Assembly: GCA_040880365.1 (NCBI GenBank) | Contig: JBBDIO010000211.1 | Coordinates: 1 to 16,252 of the forward strand | Reading direction: 5' to 3' | From: JBBDIO01 sp040880365 | GTDB lineage: Bacteria > Chloroflexota > Anaerolineae > Caldilineales > Caldilineaceae | DNA length: 16,252 bases | Shown here: positions 9,132 to 14,875 of the stretch, in pieces | How positions within the stretch are numbered: the stretch's first letter is position 1 | Layout: each line of letters starts with the position of its first letter | Program-made: the position numbers and the translations under genes | The notes under the pieces: generated by a model | Seen by the model: only the letters and a program-made list of their open reading frames with translations | What the model was told of the DNA's origin: nothing | Databases searched by the model: none

Positions 9132-9142
9132 GGGGGGGGGGG
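9132..9142. repeat. Run of eleven G
   Basis: An uninterrupted G tract lies six bases after the GH4 stop codon. It is outside coding sequence and could be a length-variable tract or a sequencing length error. Confidence 0.8.
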
Positions 9143-9205
9143 ATCAAAGCGGGGAGAAAATATCTATCCCGGAATGTATCGCCGATAAGGCAATCAACAA
9201 AACAT

Positions 9206-9239
9206 AAAAGGTCGGGGCCACAAGCGGCTCCGACCTTTT
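9206..9239 (+). terminator. Rho-independent terminator of the GH4 gene
   Basis: A 14-bp stem (9206-9219 with 9226-9239, one G-T wobble) has a 6-base loop and an AT-rich tail containing TTTT. It lies 80 bases after the stop. The flanking AAAA also lets it work on the minus strand. The rest of 9127-9431 shows only the G run and a minor hairpin (CTTGC/GCAAG, 9310-9325). Confidence 0.9.
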
Positions 9240-9430
9240 ATATTACTTTTATGAGTTCAAGTCAGACGAGAGAACAGATTCCCGGCCCGCTGAAACAATT
9301 GGCCTCGGACTTGCGTCTTTGCAAGAGAGGTTAAATCGCCTGATGAATCGTGCTGTGATTGCGAATTGCAGAACAGTGGATTGCGACAGGAATCAGCTTC
9401 CCCGGTTCACATTTTGCAACAGGTTCTAGG

Positions 9431-9453
9431 GTCAGACAGGCTCTGACGTCAGA
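9431..9453. repeat. Three GTCAGA half-sites at the 3' end of the small membrane gene
   Basis: GTCAGA (9431-9436), its inverse TCTGAC (9442-9447) and GTCAGA (9448-9453) form a hairpin over the stop codon plus a perfect 12-bp palindrome (9442-9453). No T-tract follows on the minus strand. Confidence 0.55.
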
Positions 9454-9659
9454 CGGTCCAGAACGGCGGCAAACCCAACCGCCAGTGCGGCAATGGCAGG
9501 AACCAGCGGATTGACGGCGGTTCCGTTGAACTCGACTACCAGAAAGGCAGCCAGGAGAACAATGCCCAATCCCAGGCAAGCGTTGCTCGTGAGCAACTTG
9601 ATGGTGGCGGCCCGGGACATCGCGCGGGTAGCGGTGCGAGAAAGCGGCGAACGTGTCAT
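9432..9659 (-). CDS. Small two-helix membrane protein, function unknown
   Basis: The protein has 75 residues. A basic N-terminus (six Arg and one Lys in the first 21 residues) precedes two hydrophobic helices, about residues 25-44 (L-G-L-G-I-V-L-L-A-A-F-L-V-V) and 52-69 (L-V-P-A-I-A-A-L-A-V-G-F-A-A-V-L), joined by a short loop with N-G-T. The pattern predicts both ends in the cytoplasm. ATG 9657-9659 is chosen because AAGGGAG (9669-9675) stands nine bases before it and a consensus promoter lies just upstream; the frame is open further but that part would overlap the promoter. It stops at TGA. I do not recognise a family. Nearest genes are convergent or distant, so context says nothing of its role. 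Confidence 0.65.
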   Translation of the reverse strand: MTRSPLSRTATRAMSRAATIKLLTSNACLGLGIVLLAAFLVVEFNGTAVNPLVPAIAALAVGFAAVLDRLTSEPV

Positions 9660-9713
9660 GCAGTGAGACTCCCTTGAACAGTCAATTGAACTCAGCGAAC
9701 TGAATATTGCCCC

Positions 9714-9741
9714 ATTATAACGACCATTGGCAGGCATGCAA
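9714..9741 (-). promoter_or_regulatory. Promoter of the small membrane protein
   Basis: The minus strand shows a perfect -10 TATAAT (9714-9719) and TTGCAT (9736-9741) as -35 with a 16-base spacer. Transcription would start near 9707 and give a leader of about 48 bases. Confidence 0.6.
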
Positions 9742-9782
9742 ACCGACAAATATCCTGTTGGACTGGATTTGGACCGTTTCCC

Positions 9783-9837
9783 TATACTCAATTGTGCGAC
9801 CGTTTGCAAAGCGTTGGGCAATCGTAGGGTTGAAAGC
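9783..9837. repeat. 55-bp direct repeat, copy 1, abutting the gap
   Basis: This copy runs from TATACTCAATTG to GGGTTGAAAGC and ends exactly at the first N. An identical copy starts exactly after the last N. It is most simply an assembly overlap that was not merged. Confidence 0.95.
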
Positions 9838-9937
9838 NNNNNNNNNNNNNNNNNNNNNNNNNNNNNNNNNNNNNNNNNNNNNNNNNNNNNNNNNNNNNNN
9901 NNNNNNNNNNNNNNNNNNNNNNNNNNNNNNNNNNNNN
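9838..9937. other. Scaffold gap of 100 N
   Basis: Exactly 100 N is the usual placeholder for a gap of unknown size. No sequence is known here, and frames translated across it are meaningless. Confidence 0.98.
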
Positions 9938-9992
9938 TATACTCAATTGTGCGACCGTTTGCAAAGCGTTGGGCAATCGTAGGGTTGAAAGC
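9938..9992. repeat. 55-bp direct repeat, copy 2, abutting the gap
   Basis: This copy is identical base for base to 9783-9837 and begins at the first base after the N run. Confidence 0.95.
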
Positions 9993-10079
9993 AGCTGAAA
10001 GGCATTGGTAGAAAAATCAGACGGGTTGTTGGCAGCATTTGGGGACAGTCGGCAGCCGCGTAGCGTGTTTCTGGATAAA

Positions 10080-10102
10080 GGCGGGCAAACAAAAAGCCCG
10101 CC
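10080..10102 (-). terminator. Hairpin, possible terminator of the permease operon
   Basis: A perfect 7-bp stem GGCGGGC (10080-10086) / GCCCGCC (10096-10102) has a 9-base A-rich loop. On the minus strand TTTATCC follows, a weak T-tract. It lies ~140 bases past the permease stop. The rest of 9993-10244 shows no gene. Confidence 0.45.
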
Positions 10103-10244
10103 AACCAATATTGATTGAGGGGCTTGTATAAGTGCTAGCCTGCCAAGGGATGGGTGGGGCATCCAGGCAGACTTGGAGGCGTTCGTTAGAACGAGGCAGC
10201 CAACCAGCTGTTGTATGCAATATTACCATTGACAGCCGCCTGCG

Positions 10245-11654
10245 TCAAGAGGTTTTGCGCGCTTTTTTTGCCGATTTTCGATTATTCCACAAATTGGGCG
10301 CAAAGACGTGCCACACAATTCCCAGTATGATCAGACCCAGCCCGATGCCCCAGATTTGCCAATCGACCCAGAAGGCCAAAAAGAGACACGCCGCCAGCCC
10401 GGTCCACGCAATCCATTTGGGATAGAGCCGTTCGGAAGGGCGCAGGCGCAGCGCGGCCAGATTGGTGAGGGCATAGTAGATGAGCACGGTGAAGGCGCTG
10501 AACGACCAGGTGGTGCGCACACTGCCGGTGAGGGTGAGACCGGCAATCACTACGCCGATGACGATGACGGCAATATAGGGGGTGCTGCCGCTGGCATCCA
10601 GCCGCGCTACCACGGGCGGCATATCGTTGCGGCGTCCCATGGCCATGAGCACGCGCGAAAGCCCCAGCAAGAGATTCAGCAATACGCCCAGCATGGCGGT
10701 CACCGCGCCGATGGCGAGGATTTGCGATGCGCCGGGAATCTGGAAGACGCGTGCTGCCACTTCCAACGGGGCGGCGGCTTGCGCGGTGGCCTGGCTCAGA
10801 CCGTCGGCGCCCACGGCCCCGATGCCCACCACCGCCACCGCCGTGTAGAGGACAAGCGTGAGGAGCATGGTCACGATAATCGCGCGGGGAATGGTGCGCC
10901 GCGGCTCCTGGACTTCTTCGCCCAGGGTGGCAATCCGCCCGTAGCCGGTATAGGCCACAAACATGAGCGCGGTGGCGTGGAGCAGAGCGGACATGAAGCC
11001 GTCGCGGCCCCAGTCCATATCGAACATGACTGTGCGATTTTCCAGGGCGGTGGGGATACCCGCCACCACGAAAAAGAGCAAGGCCAGCAGCGTGACCGAG
11101 ACAATCAGGATATTGGTAGTATTGGAGCGCCGGATGCCGCCCACCACGACCGCGGTGAGGATGATCACCGCCACGAAGGCCAGCGCAATGAGCAAAGCCT
11201 GTCCACTCAGGCCAAAGGCGTTGAGGGCATAGCCCGCAAAGCCCAGTGCGGCGGTGGCGGCCGAAGCTGACTTTGCCAGCAGAAACATCCAGCCCGCGGT
11301 AAAGCCCAGCGTCGGGTTGAGATATTTGTAGCCATATTCATAGGTGCCCCCGCTGACGGCGTGATTGGCGGCCAGTTGCGCGCTGCTCATGCCGTTGCAG
11401 ATGGCAACCAGTGCGGCGAGGATCATTGCCAAAATGACGGCGGGACCGGCGATGCCCGCGCCTACGCCAATGCTGACAAATACGCCGGTGCCCACGATGG
11501 AACCCATGCCCATCATGATTGCGCCCCACAGGCCCACTTCGCGGCGCAACGTGGTGGGGGGAGAGGGCATTGTGGGCGTGGCGAGGCGTGGGGCGGGACG
11601 TGTGCCCGCAGGCGTCTGTGCTGCGCGCCGCGGCTGTTTGGTTTTCTTTGCCAT
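10245..11654 (-). CDS. APC-superfamily amino acid permease
   Basis: The protein has 469 residues: a ~38-residue Lys/Arg/Pro-rich cytoplasmic N-terminus, then about twelve hydrophobic helices. The first helix carries G-S-I-V-G-T-G (51-57), the unwound substrate-binding motif of APC transporters. It should be an inner-membrane secondary carrier for amino acids or amines driven by proton or sodium; the substrate cannot be read from sequence. Start ATG 11652-11654 has no good Shine-Dalgarno, and ATG at residue 29 is an alternative start that would remove most of the basic tail. It stops at TGA. It follows the rhodanese gene on the same strand with a 58-bp gap and no terminator between, so the two are probably cotranscribed and the permease may rely on reinitiation or a weak site. 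Confidence 0.9.
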   Translation of the reverse strand: MAKKTKQPRRAAQTPAGTRPAPRLATPTMPSPPTTLRREVGLWGAIMMGMGSIVGTGVFVSIGVGAGIAGPAVILAMILAALVAICNGMSSAQLAANHAVSGGTYEYGYKYLNPTLGFTAGWMFLLAKSASAATAALGFAGYALNAFGLSGQALLIALAFVAVIILTAVVVGGIRRSNTTNILIVSVTLLALLFFVVAGIPTALENRTVMFDMDWGRDGFMSALLHATALMFVAYTGYGRIATLGEEVQEPRRTIPRAIIVTMLLTLVLYTAVAVVGIGAVGADGLSQATAQAAAPLEVAARVFQIPGASQILAIGAVTAMLGVLLNLLLGLSRVLMAMGRRNDMPPVVARLDASGSTPYIAVIVIGVVIAGLTLTGSVRTTWSFSAFTVLIYYALTNLAALRLRPSERLYPKWIAWTGLAACLFLAFWVDWQIWGIGLGLIILGIVWHVFAPNLWNNRKSAKKARKTS

Positions 11655-11712
11655 GAACTATGGTTGCCTGTGTCTGTTGGGTATTGACCCGCGCCTGCCG
11701 CGGGGCCAGGGC

Positions 11713-12042
11713 TTAGGTGGTTGCCGTCGGATAGCCGGCCGCTTGCCAGGCAGGAAAGCCGCCTTCCAGGGCTTTTGCGTCGTAGCCACTCTCACGGAGC
11801 AGCGCCGCGGCACTTTCGCTGCGCGAATTGCCGCGATGGCGCATGTTTCAGTAGGGGACCACTGCCCGATTTACCGGGATTTCGTCCAGGCGTTGGGCGA
11901 GTTCATCGCCGGGGATGTGCACCGCGCCCAGAATGTGCCCGGCGTCGAATTCTTCGGCCCCGCGCACATCAATGATCAAGGGGGTCTCCGGCCCGTCTAG
12001 CTGTGCGTGCAACTCGTCAGGTGAAATGTATTCATCGGCCAT
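11713..12042 (-). CDS. Rhodanese-domain protein with in-frame TGA at the catalytic cysteine; probable selenoprotein
   Basis: From ATG 12040-12042 (AGAGGAG eight bases upstream) 64 codons lead to TGA at 11848-11850. The same frame then continues for 44 more sense codons to TAA 11713-11715, giving 109 residues, the size of a single-domain rhodanese. Before the TGA: I-I-D-V-R (23-27), G-H-I-x-G-A-x-H-I-P (35-44) and V-V-P-Y (61-64). After it: N-M-R-H-R-G-N-S-R (66-74), S-A-A-A-L-L (77-82), G-Y-D-A (86-89), L-E-G-G-F-P-A-W (92-99). Both halves are typical, and residue 65 is exactly where rhodaneses carry the sulfur-accepting Cys. The simplest reading is selenocysteine 65, in a longer active-site loop than the classical C-x-x-G-x-R. 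Rhodaneses move sulfane sulfur; a selenol would be more reactive. A nonsense mutation is the alternative, but then the downstream half should show decay, and it does not. It is the first gene of a probable operon with the APC permease. Confidence 0.8.
11817..11841 (-). promoter_or_regulatory. Candidate bacterial SECIS hairpin after the TGA
   Basis: On the minus strand, bases 10-34 counted from the T of the TGA can fold as CGC, two unpaired bases, TCGCG, loop GCAATT, CGCG, one bulged C, then AGCG. The apical loop begins with G, 16 bases after the TGA, inside the range known for bacterial SECIS elements. A second stem nearby, GCAGCG/CGCTGC with a 12-base loop (about 11799-11822), competes. The assignment was made by eye, without energy calculation. 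Confidence 0.45.
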
Positions 12043-12145
12043 TGTGTTATCTCCTCTGTTCGTTCTTGTGGTGTCTGTTCTTGTGACTGGTGTCGCCAGC
12101 CTAGAAGTAGATCTGAACTGTGGGAGTTGATGTAAAATCGATTAG

Positions 12146-12175
12146 AGTGTACCCGAATACGATTCACAAGTGCAA
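12146..12175 (-). promoter_or_regulatory. Possible promoter of the rhodanese-permease operon
   Basis: The minus strand has TTGCAC (12170-12175), an 18-base spacer and TACACT (12146-12151). The leader would be about 95 bases. The match is moderate only. Confidence 0.35.
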
Positions 12176-12192
12176 CCTGTGTTTGTGCCGAT

Positions 12193-12222
12193 TTGGGGCA
12201 GAACTGGTGCATTCCATATGAT
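12193..12222 (+). promoter_or_regulatory. Possible promoter of the M24 peptidase gene
   Basis: TTGGGG (12193-12198), an 18-base spacer and TATGAT (12217-12222) stand ~50 bases before the start. The -10 is good, the -35 poor. Confidence 0.4.
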
Positions 12223-12270
12223 TGTCTGCACGAACCATCTTGATCAGCGATTTTGGGAGGAGAGTGTGTT

Positions 12271-13506
12271 ATGCGTTCAGATTTGGACCGGCTGATGGCC
12301 GCGCGCGAGATCGATGCCTTTCTGGTGATGGGTGATTCGGGAGGCAACCCCATCATGCATTATCTGACCGGGGGCGTGCATCTGGAAAACGCCATCGTGC
12401 TCAAGCGGCGGGGCGGCCCTTTGACTTTGATCCACGGGGCAATGGAGCGCGATTCCGCGGCGCGCACCGGCCTTGCTCTGGTGAACCGCGATAGTCAATA
12501 CAACCAGTATCAACTGGTGAAGAAGCACGCAGGCGACCGGCTTGCCGCGGCAGTGGACTATCTGACCCAGGTCATCAACGACCACGATCTGGATGGACGC
12601 ATCGGTGTCTATGGGCAACTGGATGCAGGCGCGGCGTATACTCTCTTTCGCCAGTTGGAAGGCGCGCTGCCTACGGTGAATCTGGTGGGTGAATATGGCG
12701 ATTCGCTTTTTTCCCAGGCCCGTGAGACCAAAGACGACCAGGAGATTGCCGAACTGGTCGAAGCTGGGCGGCGCACCAGTCTGGTGGTGGGCGAGGTCCA
12801 GGAGTTTATCCAGAGCCACACCGTGCGCGACGAAACCGTGTATAAGGATAATGGCGATCCGCTGACGATTGGCGATGTGAAGGCGTTTATGCGCAGCCGG
12901 TTTATGGTTCACGATCTGCGCGAAGACCACGATACCATCTTTAGTCAGGGGCGGGATGCCGGGGTGCCCCACAACAGCGGCAACCTCGAAGAACCGCTGC
13001 AATTGGGCAAAAGCATCATTTTCGACATCTTCCCCACCGTGCCCAGCGGCTATTTCCACGATATGACGCGCACCTGGAGTCTGGGCTACGCTACCGATGA
13101 GGTGCAGTTGGCCTATGAACAGACACTGGAGATATTTCACAAGGCGATGGGCGCGCTCCAGCTGGGCACGCCGTGTCGTGACTATCAGGTGATGACCTGC
13201 GAGTTTTACGAAGCGTTGGGACACCCGACGCCGCGCAGCCATCCGGGCACCCAGGAAGGCTATGTGCATAGCCTGGGACATGGGATCGGGCTGGACATCC
13301 ACGAAGAGCCGCGTCTGAGCCACGGTTCGGGGGGAGATGTGCCGCTGCAACCGGGGCATGTGTTCAGCGTGGAGCCGGGGCTGTATTATCCCGACAAGGG
13401 ATATGGCGTGCGCGTGGAAGATTCGGTGGCGTTTAACGAAGCGGGCGAGCTGATTCTGCTCACCCGCTATCCCCACGATTTAATTGTGCCCATGCCGCGC
13501 GCATAG
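12271..13506 (+). CDS. M24-family metallopeptidase (Xaa-Pro aminopeptidase/prolidase type)
   Basis: The protein has 411 residues. It should remove N-terminal residues before proline, or split Xaa-Pro dipeptides, in the cytosol with two Mn/Co ions. Residues 1-~155 are the creatinase-type N-domain; ~160-405 the pita-bread domain. Metal ligands seen in order: D252 (F-D-I-F-P), D264 (H-D-M-T-R-T), H337 (H-S-L-G-H-G-I-G), E368 (V-E-P-G-L-Y) and E383 (R-V-E-D-S). All five are present, so activity is expected. No signal peptide. ATG 12271 is chosen because GGGAGGAG (12255-12262) stands eight bases upstream; an in-frame TTG six codons earlier would include the Shine-Dalgarno itself. It is divergent from the rhodanese operon and convergent with the epimerase. 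Creatinase or ectoine hydrolase relatives share this fold, so the substrate is not certain. Confidence 0.9.
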   Translation: MRSDLDRLMAAREIDAFLVMGDSGGNPIMHYLTGGVHLENAIVLKRRGGPLTLIHGAMERDSAARTGLALVNRDSQYNQYQLVKKHAGDRLAAAVDYLTQVINDHDLDGRIGVYGQLDAGAAYTLFRQLEGALPTVNLVGEYGDSLFSQARETKDDQEIAELVEAGRRTSLVVGEVQEFIQSHTVRDETVYKDNGDPLTIGDVKAFMRSRFMVHDLREDHDTIFSQGRDAGVPHNSGNLEEPLQLGKSIIFDIFPTVPSGYFHDMTRTWSLGYATDEVQLAYEQTLEIFHKAMGALQLGTPCRDYQVMTCEFYEALGHPTPRSHPGTQEGYVHSLGHGIGLDIHEEPRLSHGSGGDVPLQPGHVFSVEPGLYYPDKGYGVRVEDSVAFNEAGELILLTRYPHDLIVPMPRA

Positions 13507-13512
13507 CACAAA

Positions 13513-13559
13513 GCCAGAGGGTGGGCGCGCCGTACGTCTGCGCGCACCTCCCCCCTGGC
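13513..13559. terminator. GC-rich imperfect hairpin between convergent genes, possible terminator
   Basis: The left arm (13513-13530, starting GCCAG) pairs imperfectly with the right arm (13540-13559, ending CTGGC) around CGTACGTCT. It lies directly after the M24 stop. No real T-tract follows, so this is a tentative call. Confidence 0.4.
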
Positions 13560-13594
13560 CGCGCTTCTCTCCGTCGCGATTCCCCGTTACACTG

Positions 13595-13654
13595 TGCCTG
13601 TTTATTCCGTGTCTGTCTGTTCTATGCCTGCTTGTTCCATGCCTGTTTGTTCCA
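13595..13654. repeat. Four 15-bp tandem repeats spanning the epimerase 3' end
   Basis: The units are 13595-13609, 13610-13624, 13625-13639 and 13640-13654, of the form TGCCTGTTTGTTCCA with one to four changes each. On the minus strand they encode a M-E-Q-T/A-G repeat tail, and the stop codon (13602-13604) lies in the first unit. Confidence 0.85.
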
Positions 13655-14639
13655 TCTCCGCGCGTTCCTTGTCCATGCGTGGTCGTTCATAGGCCACCAC
13701 ATCATCCAGGATGCGGTCCAGGTCGATCTGGGCCTGCCAGCCCACCGCCGCCTGAATTTTGTGCGTGTCGGGCACGCGCCGCTGCATGTCTTCAAAGCCG
13801 GGCGCATAGGCCTGCGAATAGGGGATCTGCACGATTTCAGACGCGGATTCGGCGCGGGCAATCACGCGTTCGGCCAGGGCGCGGATGCTGATTTCCTGGC
13901 TGCTGCCAATGTTGTAGATTTCGCCCACGGTTTCGGCGGGTCCATCCAGCAACCGGATTAGCGCGTCCACGGTATCCGCCACATGACAAAAGCAGCGGCT
14001 TTGCGTGCCGTCGCCATAGACGGTGATGGGCGCATCGGCAAGCGCCTGGCGCACAAAGCGCGGCACCACCATGCCATAGCGTCCCGATTGACCCGGTCCT
14101 ACCGTATTGAAAAAGCGCATAATCGTGACGGGCAGGTCGAATTCCCGATGGGCGGCCAGCCCCAGAAATTCGTCCAGCAACTTGCTGGCCGCATAGCTCC
14201 AGCGGCTGCGGCTGGACGGCCCCAGCAGAATGTCGTCGTTTTCGTTGAAAGGCACGCGCACCCCTTTGCCATAGACTTCGCTGGTGCTGGCGATGAGGGT
14301 GCGACAGCGATAGCGCCGCGCCGCCTGCAACACGGCATGGGTGCCCAATACATTGGTCTCGATGGTGGCTGTCGGGCGTTCGACGACCAGCTGCACACCG
14401 ACGGCGGCGGCCAGATGCACAATGGCGTCGGCTTCGCTCGCCAGGCGATCCAGCACCAGCGTATTGCTCAGATCATCGAGGGCAAACGCATAGTGGGGCT
14501 GGTGGATGAATTCGCGAATGTTGTCATAGCTGCCTGTGGTGAGGTTGTCGAGAATCGACACCGTATCGCCGCGTGCCAATAGGCGGCGCGTCAGATGGGT
14601 GCCGATAAAGCCGGCGCCGCCGGTGATCAATACGTGCAT
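13602..14639 (-). CDS. NAD-dependent sugar-nucleotide epimerase/dehydratase (extended SDR)
   Basis: The protein has 345 residues from ATG 14637-14639, with AAGGGA about nine bases upstream; the frame is open 16 codons further but without family similarity. Seen: G-G-A-G-F-I-G (7-13) NAD-binding loop, D31 after the second strand (NAD preference), H-L-A-A (76-79), S-T-S-E-V-Y-G (118-124), catalytic Y149 and K153 (Y-A-A-S-K), R-F-F-N-T-V-G-P (175-182) and V-Y-G-D-G-T-Q (208-214). This suits UDP-glucose 4-epimerase-like or UDP-glucuronate decarboxylase-like enzymes that supply sugars for surface polysaccharide; I cannot decide between them, so no symbol is given. The last ~25 residues are an acidic tail of M-E-Q-T-G-type repeats with no counterpart in the family. 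It stops at TAA. It has its own promoter at 14746-14774 and is convergent with the M24 gene. Confidence 0.9.
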   Translation of the reverse strand: MHVLITGGAGFIGTHLTRRLLARGDTVSILDNLTTGSYDNIREFIHQPHYAFALDDLSNTLVLDRLASEADAIVHLAAAVGVQLVVERPTATIETNVLGTHAVLQAARRYRCRTLIASTSEVYGKGVRVPFNENDDILLGPSSRSRWSYAASKLLDEFLGLAAHREFDLPVTIMRFFNTVGPGQSGRYGMVVPRFVRQALADAPITVYGDGTQSRCFCHVADTVDALIRLLDGPAETVGEIYNIGSSQEISIRALAERVIARAESASEIVQIPYSQAYAPGFEDMQRRVPDTHKIQAAVGWQAQIDLDRILDDVVAYERPRMDKERAEMEQTGMEQAGIEQTDTE

Positions 14640-14745
14640 ACGGTTTATCCCTTCATCTTGCCTGGTTGCTGATTGCCTGCTTTTCACTCTGCCGGATAGG
14701 CCGGATCGATCATTGCGCCTTCTGTTCCCCGGCGCGTATTCTGGG

Positions 14746-14774
14746 ATTATAGCAGTCTTGGGATGGTGTACTAA
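14746..14774 (-). promoter_or_regulatory. Promoter of the epimerase gene
   Basis: The minus strand has a perfect extended -10, TGCTATAAT (TATAAT at 14746-14751), and TTAGTA (14769-14774) as -35 with a 17-base spacer. Transcription would start near 14740, leaving a ~100-base leader. Confidence 0.6.
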
Positions 14775-14840
14775 AAGGGAGGGGCACTAATTAAGGTGCG
14801 CTAGTTGAGGAGGGTGTACAATAAGGTGTTCAATAAAAGG

Positions 14841-14869
14841 TGGACGAAACGGCGCGTCGAGTTTACAAT
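14841..14869 (+). promoter_or_regulatory. Possible leaderless promoter of the CHAT gene
   Basis: TGGACG (14841-14846), a 17-base spacer and TACAAT (14864-14869) place the start of transcription about seven bases on, at the ATG 14876. No Shine-Dalgarno is present. A second TACAAT at 14817-14822 lacks a good -35. Confidence 0.35.
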
Positions 14870-14875
14870 GATGCC

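Noticed and set aside
8317..9147. Long minus-strand open frame opposite the GH4 gene
   Set aside because: It lies antisense to a well-supported enzyme and its translation shows no domain pattern.
9783..9992. The 55-bp duplicate as CRISPR repeats, attachment sites or an insertion-sequence target duplication
   Set aside because: There are only two copies, both cut exactly at the N run, with no spacer, integrase or transposase nearby. Assembly overlap explains it better.
9707..10162. Open frames that run through the N gap on both strands
   Set aside because: Their middle third is unknown sequence, and their ends are the duplicated 55-bp segment, so they are artefacts.
11713..12042. Reading the rhodanese as a pseudogene with a nonsense mutation
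   Set aside because: The only lesion is a TGA exactly at the catalytic Cys, the rest of the frame is intact to TAA, and a SECIS-like hairpin follows. Kept as the alternative but less likely.
11713..12042. General reassignment of TGA to an amino acid in this organism
   Set aside because: TGA ends the permease and the small membrane protein, and no other gene in the window has an in-frame TGA.
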